DNA of 53,566 nt, from assembly GCA_021797515.1 (NCBI GenBank), contig JAJZZP010000065.1, forward strand, positions 1 to 53,566, given 5' to 3'. Position numbers and translations under genes: made by a program. The notes under the pieces were generated by a model. It saw nothing but the letters and a program-made list of their open reading frames with translations. It ran no database searches and was not told the origin of the DNA. The stretch comes from Bacillota bacterium (GTDB taxonomy: Bacteria > Bacillota > Sulfobacillia > Sulfobacillales > Sulfobacillaceae). Shown here one piece after another: positions 1 to 7,901 of this stretch. Position 1 is the stretch's first letter. Each line of letters begins with the position of its first letter.

Positions 1-1
1 C

Positions 2-502
2 ACCAGAGAAAAGGTACGGCCTCAACGTCTCGGAGCACAAGAGAATTCTCCACGCCCCTTGTTTCATCCTCTATTGCGGCCGCCATGCCATGGGAGTCTC
101 AAAGCATGGAAGGCACTCGAGCGCGGTCAACAACCTCGGCGGTTTAGAACCTGGATTCGGCAGATAGCGCTGAACAATTTGACGGATTATTGGCGCAAAC
201 CCCAAAGTCGCCAGAGCGAGCCGCTAGAGGACTCATTGAACCAGCTGGGAGCGGTTGACAATAACATCGAGGATCGGATTCTTCTGGAGCAATTGTTGGC
301 CCGGTTACCTGAAGAACTACGGCACATTGTGGTATTGCATTTCTATCAAGATCTCTCTTTGGCGGACATCAGTGAGGTGATGGACATACCTCTAGGTACG
401 GTGAAATCGCGGCTGGCCCGAGCGTATCGTTTAATGCAAAGTACTTTAGCATCATGGGAAGAAGGGGAGGGTTATCATGTCCGACAGAGGCAAGGAATAT
501 GA
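2..502 (+). CDS. ECF-type RNA polymerase sigma factor, 5'-partial or N-terminally damaged
   Basis: The frame is open to the left edge; a TTG at 59 is the first possible start inside it. The C-terminal two thirds is a clear ECF (sigma-70 group 4) protein: a region 2.3/2.4 stretch RFRTWIRQIALNNLTDYW, a linker, then region 4 with LPEELRHIVVLHFYQDLSL and the helix-turn-helix DISEVMDIPLGTVKSRLARA. Region 2.1/2.2, normally an aspartate-rich DAEDxxQExF segment before LKAWKAL, is not recognisable in this frame, so the gene either continues outside the window or carries an indel near positions 60-110. The 3' end overlaps the next gene by 26 bases, suggesting translational coupling with the membrane protein downstream. 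Confidence 0.75.
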   Translation, partial: TREKVRPQRLGAQENSPRPLFHPLLRPPCHGSLKAWKALERGQQPRRFRTWIRQIALNNLTDYWRKPQSRQSEPLEDSLNQLGAVDNNIEDRILLEQLLARLPEELRHIVVLHFYQDLSLADISEVMDIPLGTVKSRLARAYRLMQSTLASWEEGEGYHVRQRQGI

Positions 503-1298
503 AAACAGGCATAATGAGTGGTCTGTTGAGGATCAGGATGCGGATCCCAGGCTTTGGCAAGTACTCAATGCCGGCCGTGATGATGCCACTTTGTTAAGTG
601 CCCAGACATTAATGCGGATGCGACGGGAAATTACAGGTCCGCCATGGTGGGTGCGAGACTGGAATGTTCTTCGCTACTCCTATGCCCTATATCCATGGAA
701 AGCACTAGTCACCATAGGTTTTGCGATGATTATGGCTTTTGTCCTTAATGATTCGGTGGTGATCACCGAGTTGTCCCGAGCCCACGTGGCGCTGGTGGGC
801 CTGTTGGCACCTTGGATCGGAATGGCGTCCAGTTTTGTGATGATGGAATGGAGCAGTATGGCATGGCGTCGGATAGAGGCGGTGGCACCCATGGATGTCC
901 ATCGCCGTGTTTTGGCCGAGTGGGGCATGTTGTCGAGCGTGGTTTTAGTGATGGCCACCGTAATGATGTGGATTTTCCCCGCTCATGGGGTAGGCAAGGC
1001 AGCGATGATGGCTATCTGGATAGGGCCCTACCTGCTGGCGTCAGCCTTAATGATCCGAATCTCCCTGCGCTGGGGAGTTGGGTGGGGACTGGCAATAAGT
1101 GGCGCGGTGTGGGGATTGCAATTGATATGGGGAATTTATGGACTGATGGGGACAGCACCTCACGGTTGGCAGGGGGCATTCTGGTACGCTACGGTTATTG
1201 GACCCGGCATAGTCCGTCAAGCACAATGGGGTGCGGCTGTCTTAGCCGTGGTAATTGTGGGACTGTCGAAGAGGACCTATGGAAATCGCGCTGGTTAA
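477..1298 (+). CDS. Six-helix membrane protein, possible anti-sigma or ABC-2-type permease
   Basis: The 273-residue protein begins with about 60 charged residues, then about six hydrophobic segments (roughly residues 75-95, 100-120, 150-170, 180-200, 205-230, 240-262). Its start ATG at 477 is preceded by GGGGAGGG at good spacing and lies inside the sigma-factor gene. Two roles fit: a membrane anti-sigma factor whose cytosolic N-terminus holds the ECF sigma factor, or the permease half of an exporter with the ATPase-like protein encoded immediately after. No zinc-binding HxxxCxxC anti-sigma motif is seen. I do not recognise a specific family; the role is inferred from position. Confidence 0.6.
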   Translation: MSDRGKEYENRHNEWSVEDQDADPRLWQVLNAGRDDATLLSAQTLMRMRREITGPPWWVRDWNVLRYSYALYPWKALVTIGFAMIMAFVLNDSVVITELSRAHVALVGLLAPWIGMASSFVMMEWSSMAWRRIEAVAPMDVHRRVLAEWGMLSSVVLVMATVMMWIFPAHGVGKAAMMAIWIGPYLLASALMIRISLRWGVGWGLAISGAVWGLQLIWGIYGLMGTAPHGWQGAFWYATVIGPGIVRQAQWGAAVLAVVIVGLSKRTYGNRAG

Positions 1299-1917
1299 AG
1301 CGCGAGGGTTAGGCCTTGCGCGTCCGGTGTCTTGTCGTTTGAATCCGGGAGTCACCTGGCTCTCTGGATCTAATGCCATGGGATTGGCCACAATGCTGCA
1401 ATGGTGGTCCCTATCCAGGGTTCCTGCACACGGCACATTATCCGTGAACGGCCAAAAATGGCAAGACCTTACACTCCGGCACCAAGCGCATTACAAACGA
1501 AAAATCGGATTCAAGCCGCGAGTTGATACATTGCCCGAACACATTCGTGTGAACCGCGCGCTAGCGTATTGGGCGGCATTGTGGAAGCTCGATGACCCAG
1601 CGATCGCGGCCAAGAATGCCATGGCAGATTGGGGGCTGGGTCTAATAGCCGATCGGTGCCTAGGCACTTTGTCATTGGGTGAACAGCAAAGGCTGCTGCT
1701 GGCGGCCAGCTCTCTGATGGACCCCGAGGTGTGGATACTGGAGGATCCGTGGAATGGCCTGGACACCGAGGCACGTGTTCTGTTAATGGACCGGATAATG
1801 CGCATGCCTCATAACGGCTCTGTAGTGGTATCTGATGTCGCCTGGCCGGAAGGCCTGCTTGAGTGGGATTGCCATGGGGACATCACCAGCGATGACGTGG
1901 TCTGGGTAAATCGATGA
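1279..1917 (+). CDS. Degenerate ABC-type ATPase subunit
   Basis: A 212-residue protein starting at ATG 1279 (GAAGAGGA upstream), overlapping the membrane protein gene by 20 bases. The overall ABC plan is visible: a Walker A position at residues 30-38 reading GSNAMGLAT, a signature SLGEQQRLLLAAS at 132-144 and a Walker B/D-loop WILEDPWNGLD at 152-162. The P-loop lysine and following Ser/Thr are replaced (GLA instead of GKS), Walker B reads ED rather than DE, and the H-loop region (VVVSDVAWP) lacks histidine. It probably binds nucleotide poorly and may act as a structural or sensory partner of the membrane protein. Family assignment is good; activity is doubtful. Confidence 0.7.
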   Translation: MEIALVKARGLGLARPVSCRLNPGVTWLSGSNAMGLATMLQWWSLSRVPAHGTLSVNGQKWQDLTLRHQAHYKRKIGFKPRVDTLPEHIRVNRALAYWAALWKLDDPAIAAKNAMADWGLGLIADRCLGTLSLGEQQRLLLAASSLMDPEVWILEDPWNGLDTEARVLLMDRIMRMPHNGSVVVSDVAWPEGLLEWDCHGDITSDDVVWVNR

Positions 1918-2012
1918 ACAGTAATTCCTTTTGACGTTGGTTTGCAGGAAATGGGTGCTTTGTCGCGAATTCTCTAATAAAAAAGATGGTGTGATGTCGA
2001 AAGGAATCAAAA

Positions 2013-2336
2013 ATGCCAATCTATAATAAGCTGGTGCGTGATCAGATCCCGGAAATTATTGCCCAAAGCGGAAAGGCGTGTCGGGTTCGTTCCCTGAGTC
2101 CAGATGAAATTGGGCCCATGCTGCGAACCAAGCTGCAAGAAGAGCTTACCGAATATTTAGGGGCAGTAACTGATGCAGAGGCCGCTGAAGAATTGGCTGA
2201 TATATTGGAAGTCATTTTTGCGTTAGGCACTGTGCATGGAGTGGGACCTGAGCAACTTCTGGCCCTGCAGCAAGAAAAACGCGATGCCCGTGGTGGCTTT
2301 GCCGATGGACTCTTTCTTATTGATGTCGATGACTGA
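2013..2336 (+). CDS. MazG-like nucleotide pyrophosphohydrolase (COG4997 type)
   Basis: A 107-residue all-alpha NTP-PPase. It opens with the hallmark YNKLVRDQIPEII and carries the metal-binding acidic helices KLQEELTEYL and EELADILEVI (ExxE plus ExxD pattern). Members of this group are thought to hydrolyse nucleoside triphosphates or related nucleotides to the monophosphate and pyrophosphate; the exact substrate here is unknown. The length is normal. The stop codon overlaps the start of the helicase gene (ATGACTGA), so the two are probably co-translated. That coupling suggests a nucleotide-depleting or sensing partner for the helicase/nuclease. Confidence 0.8.
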   Translation: MPIYNKLVRDQIPEIIAQSGKACRVRSLSPDEIGPMLRTKLQEELTEYLGAVTDAEAAEELADILEVIFALGTVHGVGPEQLLALQQEKRDARGGFADGLFLIDVDD

Positions 2337-4773
2337 TCCGAAATTAGTGACCCATAACTTAGTTCAGGTGTTGCAAGCGCAGTTGGCCCAGTCCCGGGCA
2401 GTGTATTGCCTGGTGGCATTTACCATGGCTTCGGGAGTGGAGCTATTATTGCCTCACCTGAAGACGGCTATGGAACACGGCACCGATGTGAAAATTTTAA
2501 CCGGTGACTATCTTTATGTTACCGAACCTGAAGCCATGGCTTTGTTATTAGAAGAACTGCCCAAGGCTGAAATTCGTATGTGGATGAGCCAAGGTCAATC
2601 ATTCCATGCCAAGTCATACCTATTCGAACATCAGGTGGGCGATCATACCAGTATCGTAGGTTCCTCCAACTGGTCGAGATCGGCACTAACTGGGGGTGTG
2701 GAATGGAATCTCATGGTACAAGGCAGCGACCTGGACAGTATCAATCGATTCATGCACATGTTCTATGCTGATCGCACGGTTCCGCTTAATAGGGTGACGC
2801 TAGCTCAATATCAGGAGGAACGTCAGCATTTCCGAGCAAGTTCCCCGGATTTGATCAGGGAATGGACACGAGCAGAATCCACTCGTGTAATGATCGAGGG
2901 TCAGTGGGATGATCTGCTCCCAGACGACGGGCCCCTCACCGCTAACGAGACGAAGCTACCAACACCCCGGCCGGTGCAGGTGGAAGCGTTGAGGGCCCTT
3001 CAAGCAACTCAAGACGAAGGGTATCAAAAAGCCTTGGTGGTACTGCCGACCGGGTTGGGGAAAACTTACCTTGCGGCATTCTTTGCAAAACAATTCCCAC
3101 GCATTTTGTTTGTGGCCCATCGTGAGGAAATATTGAACCAAGCTCTGCGAAGCTTTCAACAGGTACTGCCCCAGCGTCGAATAGCAAGGTATAAGGGAAA
3201 GCCGGAAGACCTTCATACGGACGGACTTTTTGCCTCTGTTTACACGTTGGCTGGTGCAGCTCATCGAAATCGCTTTAACCCCTCAGATTTTGACCTTGTG
3301 ATTATCGATGAATTTCATCATGCTGCCGCCAGTTCATACCAAAAAATCTTGCAACATTTCCATGCAAAATTTCTTTTGGGATTGACGGCTACGCCTGATC
3401 GTACTGATGGGCGAGACATTTTTGGCTTATGTGAGGGCAATTTGGCATATCGGCTGACCCTGCCCGAAGCTATCAATCATCAATGGCTGGCTCCATTTTG
3501 GTACTACGGAGTTTATGACCCCATTGACTATACAGCAGTACGTTGGCGGCAAACCCACTATGATGAAGAAGAACTGCTTCGAATGCAGACACAATCCAGT
3601 CATGCTGAAGTGGTTTATCGAGCTTGGCAGTCGCATCATTTGAGCCGGACTTTGGGATTTTGCAGTTCCGTGCGACATGCGGCATTTTTGTCGGAGATAT
3701 TTCGACAAAAGGGTATCAGAAGTGCCTGGGTAGACGGAGAGTCTGGTATGGCGAGACGTCGTCAGATCATTCGGGATTTGGAGCAAGGAGAACTAGATAT
3801 TGTTTTTAGTGTCGATCTATTTAATGAGGGCATCGATATTCCGATGGCCGATACTATTTTGTTGGTGCGTCCTACCCAATCTTCGATCATATTTGTTCAG
3901 CAACTCGGACGCGGACTTCGCTTGTCTGCAGAAAAAACTCATTGCGTCGTCATCGATCTGATCGGAAACTACCGCAACGCTGACGCCAAGTTGGAATGGC
4001 TTGGAGTTTCTAACCCTTCGGTGGCAGCGGCTAATGCATTAACTGAAATGAGAGCAAATTTGCCCCAAGCATGCCGAATGGATTTAGAGCTCGAAGTGAT
4101 TGACGTCTTAACCCGCATGATCCGCCAACGCACTCCCAGAAAGACCTGGGTTCTTAATGCGTATCGCCAATTGAAAACAGAATGGGGAAGACGTCCCACC
4201 TATTTGGAGCTTCATTTGCATGGCGGTATCGATTCCCGGTTAGTTCGCCAAGAATTTGGATCATTTGTTGGGGTTTTAGAAGCAGCTGACGATCTCTCCC
4301 CTCATGACCAAGAGGTATGGAGCCGATATCGCGAATGGATTTGGGAAGTGGAAAAAACCCCGATGGTAAAGAGCTACAAAATGGTGTTGCTTCAAGCAAT
4401 GCTCGCCCGAGGGCCAAAGGATTGGTGGACATTGATCACCCCGAAAGAGGCTGCTCCATATTTTCACCGATATTTTACCAGCATGGAACATCGCAAACGG
4501 ATAGACTTCTCTGACAAAACCACGAGGGAGCTATGGGATTACCATGAATCCAAAATGGCCAGCCTGATTAGGCGAATGCCCATGAGCCAATGGAGGTCGA
4601 GCACTGCCGGGTGGGTGACTTTGGATGCCGAAGGATTTCAAGTGCAGTTAAGTGCTGGAGACGAAGGTGCGCTAACCACGCTTTATGAATGGACGCGGGA
4701 AATAGCCGAGTATCGATTGCATTGGTATTTTGAGCGTAAGGAACGGTCAAAGGGCAGTTTGGCATGGGATTAA
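2329..4773 (+). CDS. DEAD/DEAH-box helicase with N-terminal phospholipase-D-like nuclease domain
   Basis: From ATG 2329 (overlapping the preceding stop; 2323 is an alternative) this encodes 814 residues. Residues 1-150 form a PLD/HKD-like domain: H93-A-K95, the GSSNWSRSAL loop at 111-120 and E125, one HKD copy, so activity would need a dimer. Residues about 210-531 are a superfamily 2 helicase core: PTGLGKT (240-246), DEFHH (327-331), GLTATPDRTD (351-360), SVDLFNEGIDIP and QQLGRGLR (524-531). About 280 C-terminal residues have no recognised domain. The architecture resembles COG3886/COG1061 fusions that often occur in defence contexts; a defence role is inference. The TAA stop is followed by converging TetR debris. 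Confidence 0.85.
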   Translation: MTDPKLVTHNLVQVLQAQLAQSRAVYCLVAFTMASGVELLLPHLKTAMEHGTDVKILTGDYLYVTEPEAMALLLEELPKAEIRMWMSQGQSFHAKSYLFEHQVGDHTSIVGSSNWSRSALTGGVEWNLMVQGSDLDSINRFMHMFYADRTVPLNRVTLAQYQEERQHFRASSPDLIREWTRAESTRVMIEGQWDDLLPDDGPLTANETKLPTPRPVQVEALRALQATQDEGYQKALVVLPTGLGKTYLAAFFAKQFPRILFVAHREEILNQALRSFQQVLPQRRIARYKGKPEDLHTDGLFASVYTLAGAAHRNRFNPSDFDLVIIDEFHHAAASSYQKILQHFHAKFLLGLTATPDRTDGRDIFGLCEGNLAYRLTLPEAINHQWLAPFWYYGVYDPIDYTAVRWRQTHYDEEELLRMQTQSSHAEVVYRAWQSHHLSRTLGFCSSVRHAAFLSEIFRQKGIRSAWVDGESGMARRRQIIRDLEQGELDIVFSVDLFNEGIDIPMADTILLVRPTQSSIIFVQQLGRGLRLSAEKTHCVVIDLIGNYRNADAKLEWLGVSNPSVAAANALTEMRANLPQACRMDLELEVIDVLTRMIRQRTPRKTWVLNAYRQLKTEWGRRPTYLELHLHGGIDSRLVRQEFGSFVGVLEAADDLSPHDQEVWSRYREWIWEVEKTPMVKSYKMVLLQAMLARGPKDWWTLITPKEAAPYFHRYFTSMEHRKRIDFSDKTTRELWDYHESKMASLIRRMPMSQWRSSTAGWVTLDAEGFQVQLSAGDEGALTTLYEWTREIAEYRLHWYFERKERSKGSLAWD

Positions 4774-4791
4774 GTGGGATGGAGCCGCCCG

Positions 4792-5073
4792 TTATCCAGG
4801 AACCTCGTTTTCTGGTGTAAGAGATGCGAGGTAGTCACGGAGACCGGTGATAAGCGCTGCGAGTCCAACGCGAAACGCGCGTTCAGCGCGCGTTGACCCA
4901 TCGATATAGCCACTTTGCACGATTTCCAAAAATACAGGGGAATCGCCTACCAGTTGTTCGGCCGCAATCATTTGCGGAGGCGCCACCAAATCGATGGCGG
5001 ATCCGAGGACGAAGGATTCCGCATCGGTGACGGCTGGCAAAATGTGTGTTTTGGGCCAACCATCGCGAAGCAT
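4792..5073 (-). pseudogene. TetR-family regulator remnant (C-terminal ligand domain only)
   Basis: About 93 codons on the minus strand resemble the C-terminal domain of TetR (TetR_C type): MLRDGW at the start, and the final ERAFRVGLAALITGLRDYL helix typical of that domain's end. The N-terminal helix-turn-helix is missing; upstream sequence to about 5160 stays open only in another frame. There is no convincing ribosome binding site. I read it as a decayed repressor gene, perhaps once controlling the MFS carrier gene on the same strand. It could instead be a short unrelated ORF. Confidence 0.45.
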
Positions 5074-5847
5074 TCCCTGAAGAAACTATCGTTCCGCACC
5101 ACACACCGGTAGAAGAGTAAATGGCAGGAGCGCCGACTATCACTGAGTACAGTCGGCGCATTGCTAATTTTCTTCAGATGGCCTGCACCTCAGGGCGACA
5201 CCATGGTGTGGGAGACCGACACCGATGTTTCGTTGGCAGATTCACCAATTGTTGGATGCCAACGATATTTTAGTAGTGATCAAAGTGTATGGGTCGGAAT
5301 GCCCGGGACTCGCAGTTGGATTGGTCTAAGTTACAATTACAACACAAACTACAATGTTTGCGTCATCTTGTTGGAAACGAGGGTAGGTACAGCGAATAAC
5401 CTCTTTAATCCCTATGTCCCTGCGGACCGGCGCAATAGATCGATCGGCACCCCGTGAGTAGATGGCCGTATTGCACCAAATCGTAAACGCCCATCATAGA
5501 CATGAACCCGGATCCCGAGGTCCTCAATTCGGCATGTGCCCTTGACGTCTAGACTCCCGAACAATATAAATGCACTCATGGTTACTCCGGGAAGTTTTGT
5601 GGTTCGAAATACGGATACTCGTGATTCTTTATGGCCGAATATAGTACTTTTTTCGAGTCTGACTAAGATTCAGCGGATATAGAGGTATCCCGCAGCGGGT
5701 CGCGTTCCGGGATCGCTTCTGGACATTCCTATTCGACGCGGAAATCCAGTGGGGCAATCCGCCCCACTGGCCCACTAAACCAACAAAAGACGTTCTCTTG
5801 TGAGTCTATTGCGTGCAGTCGCACAAAAAGGTACTACGCGTCATACG
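5074..5847. other. Gene-poor interval of about 770 bases
   Basis: No reading frame here has a convincing start, composition or family match. It holds the possible upstream part of the TetR remnant (to about 5160) and, near the MFS gene, a strong hairpin at 5746-5770. A 98-codon plus-strand frame at 5161-5457 resembles nothing I know and is not called. Confidence 0.5.
5746..5770 (-). terminator. Hairpin downstream of the MFS gene
   Basis: The arms CCAGTGGGGC (5746-5755) and GCCCCACTGG (5761-5770) form a perfect 10-bp stem with a 5-base loop, 78 bases past the MFS stop on the minus strand. No T-run follows on either strand, so termination is likely but not certain. Confidence 0.5.
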
Positions 5848-7017
5848 TTAAGACGATTGTGGCTGACCCCTATTCCCGCTATGAGCAGTAACCAAAAATG
5901 GGACAGTGGCCGCGAAAAGTCCCATAACCACAATAATGGCTATCCATAAACCAGAAGCCGTAATGACTAAGGGCCCTACAACCACCGGAATGATTGCCAC
6001 CCCAATATTAGAAGCCATACTAAAGCCGGCCGTCGCAATTCCGGCATTCTGTCGGGTTCGGGCCTGCTCCGCCGATGCCTCAAGGGCTAACGTGTACCAA
6101 CCATTGCTAAAAAGACCGAAGAGGAAAAAGGCAGAATCGAGCCCTGCCGTAGAAGCGGAGAGGCCACCCGTTAACAGCAAGCCCGACAGCAACAAAAACA
6201 CCACCGTCAACACACCCAACAGACGTGGCAGTGGACGAACGCTCGAAGGATTTTCGCCCAGCAAACCGAACAGCATTGCCCCTAAGGCCGACCCTAAGAA
6301 GGTTAAGCCTGAGAGAAGACCTCCAAGACCGGCTGCATTGGCTACATTCAAATGAAGCAACGCGCTCGTACTAACCGAGCCAAACATAACACTAATAGAT
6401 GCCACAACAAAACCAATAACCCACCACCACGACATGACGAGACGGGTCTTGCCCAAAGACGACGAGGATTGGTCGCTAACATCCCGTAACTGGCTCACCA
6501 ACCACAGGCCTACTACCACATTAAGAGCAACGGCCATCCAGAGATCCATGACAGGACTCATGTCTGGTCCGAGAAAGGACCCTGCAGCCATTCCCAAAAA
6601 GAGCATCCCAATCACTAGACCAGTGCCCAATTTGAGTTGGCGAACGCCTCCCAAGCGTAAAACTGAACCAATGGGAGCAATAAGCAAGGGATATGCAAGA
6701 GCGGCAACAATTTGTCCAATCAAAGCTGCAGTAAAACTTGAAGCCAGAGCGCGGATTGCCAGCCCAACGACTGTGAGGAGGACACTCACGTAAAGCGCCG
6801 CCCGTGGCCCCGACTTCGCCACCCAATACCCCGCAGGAAGCGCTCCCACGATCATGGCGTACCCATATAGTGAAATAAGAAGTAAGATCAGGGCTAACGA
6901 CACGTGTAGTGTGCCGATCAAATACGGAACCAAGGGTGCCAATACGAACCAACCCCATCCCAATGTTAACGCGAACAACGCATAAGGCCAAAGAATCCGC
7001 CCATTGCTATTTGACAA
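5848..7017 (-). CDS. MFS transporter (CynX/NimT-like)
   Basis: A 389-residue protein with about 12 hydrophobic segments and an MFS A-like loop (PAGYWVAKSGPRAAL) after helix 2. It begins MSNSNGRILWPYALFALTLGWGWF with the first helix immediately after a short polar N-terminus. The general style (small, no large central loop, conserved GP and WxxG patterns) resembles the CynX/NimT group of anion or drug carriers. The substrate cannot be read from sequence. It is transcribed alone on the minus strand, with the hairpin at 5746-5770 downstream and no clear operator upstream. Confidence 0.8.
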   Translation of the reverse strand: MSNSNGRILWPYALFALTLGWGWFVLAPLVPYLIGTLHVSLALILLLISLYGYAMIVGALPAGYWVAKSGPRAALYVSVLLTVVGLAIRALASSFTAALIGQIVAALAYPLLIAPIGSVLRLGGVRQLKLGTGLVIGMLFLGMAAGSFLGPDMSPVMDLWMAVALNVVVGLWLVSQLRDVSDQSSSSLGKTRLVMSWWWVIGFVVASISVMFGSVSTSALLHLNVANAAGLGGLLSGLTFLGSALGAMLFGLLGENPSSVRPLPRLLGVLTVVFLLLSGLLLTGGLSASTAGLDSAFFLFGLFSNGWYTLALEASAEQARTRQNAGIATAGFSMASNIGVAIIPVVVGPLVITASGLWIAIIVVMGLFAATVPFLVTAHSGNRGQPQSS

Positions 7018-7224
7018 AATATATCATTCCTTTCCATTTTTCACATTGATTGTACGCGAATCCCAAAATTGTTGGCAAGATGATAATCACATGGACCCGA
7101 CATGCCCAGCGTCACGCTAGTTAAGGCTTAGGGAGTGAATCGATGCACTCTGGATCCGTGCCAAGCGACTTGCAGATGCTGGCCCGGTGCGAACGAGGCC
7201 GTCTTGGTGGCCTTCTAGCGGAGT

Positions 7225-7405
7225 CGTGTTTTGGCTAATTTTTTTGTCCATAGGCTGCACCGTCGGGAAATTGAGTACCACGGGGCAAGCCCGCCGTCGT
7301 GAGGGCGTTGTCAATCGCCCTATGATGTGACCCCACCTTAAGGAAGGAGACGGCGTCGGCCCTCGTCCGCTTCGGGAAGTCGCAAGCTCCGGCCTTCAGG
7401 CCGGG
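7225..7405. repeat. IS debris: tnpB right-end/omega-RNA-like repeat and IS start fragment
   Basis: Positions 7255-7353 repeat, with a gap of about 22 bases, the right end of the tnpB element at 38425-38537: both run from CTGCACCGTCGGGA to AAGGAAGGAGACGGC. A short hairpin CCGGCCTTCAGGCCGGGG at 7389-7406 recurs at the left end of that element (about 37335-37350). Just before it, 7227-7254 matches the start of the IS630-type fragment at 49827-49853 (both encode M-[DT]-K-x-ISQNT on the minus strand). No transposase gene remains here, so this is a solo-end relic. The rest of 7018-7607 holds no gene I can support. Confidence 0.6.
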
Positions 7406-7607
7406 GCCGTTGACTATTGAGGTTTTTGACGGAGACTGGCATCCCATTGGGAAACGTGGCGTTGTGCGAAAATTTGACACCGACCCTGATTGGGGACTTC
7501 CGGTACCGGAATCGGGGTTGTTGGGACCCAGGCCTCCCTTGGTGATTAACGTCGCCAGCGGCGGGCGTGGTAAATCGTACCCCGTCGCCACTGGCGATTG
7601 CATATAG

Positions 7608-7883
7608 TTAGGATTGTTGCTCGTCTTTTACGGGGTCCTTGGATTCGCAATATTGTTTCAGCCAATTATGATATTCGTGCAAGAGATGGGTGCTCATGAC
7701 GGAGGACGTGTCGAGAATGATCGCGGGTAGCTTTGCCGTCCATTCGGCGACCCATTCCTGAGGTGCCGAGCCCGATATGGATGCGAGGCCAGTGGTTGCC
7801 GAACGGATGACGCTCTCATAAATGGATCCTAATCGCTCCGAGCTCAGTTGGGCATAAAACTCGCTAAATTCAGGCCACTTCAT
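7608..7883 (-). CDS. Small protein of unknown function in the aromatic operon
   Basis: A 91-residue, mostly helical soluble protein with no signal or membrane segment and no motif I recognise. It starts at ATG 7883 after GGGAGG and sits 18 bases downstream of the FAD monooxygenase stop on the same strand, so the two are very likely co-transcribed. Its size and tight placement would suit an accessory subunit or chaperone of the monooxygenase, but that is inference from position only. Confidence 0.6.
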   Translation of the reverse strand: MKWPEFSEFYAQLSSERLGSIYESVIRSATTGLASISGSAPQEWVAEWTAKLPAIILDTSSVMSTHLLHEYHNWLKQYCESKDPVKDEQQS

Positions 7884-7901
7884 GCTGCAAGGACCTCCCG
7901 T

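Noticed and set aside
812..1312. 166-codon plus-strand frame inside the membrane protein gene
   Set aside because: Shadow of the real gene at 477-1298 with unnatural composition (His, Gly, Arg rich) and no start signal.
5161..5457. 98-codon plus-strand frame
   Set aside because: No ribosome site and no recognised family; composition not convincing.
7410..7607. 65-codon plus-strand frame next to the IS debris
   Set aside because: Starts at a non-ATG codon just after the hairpin, with no family match; may be element-derived sequence.
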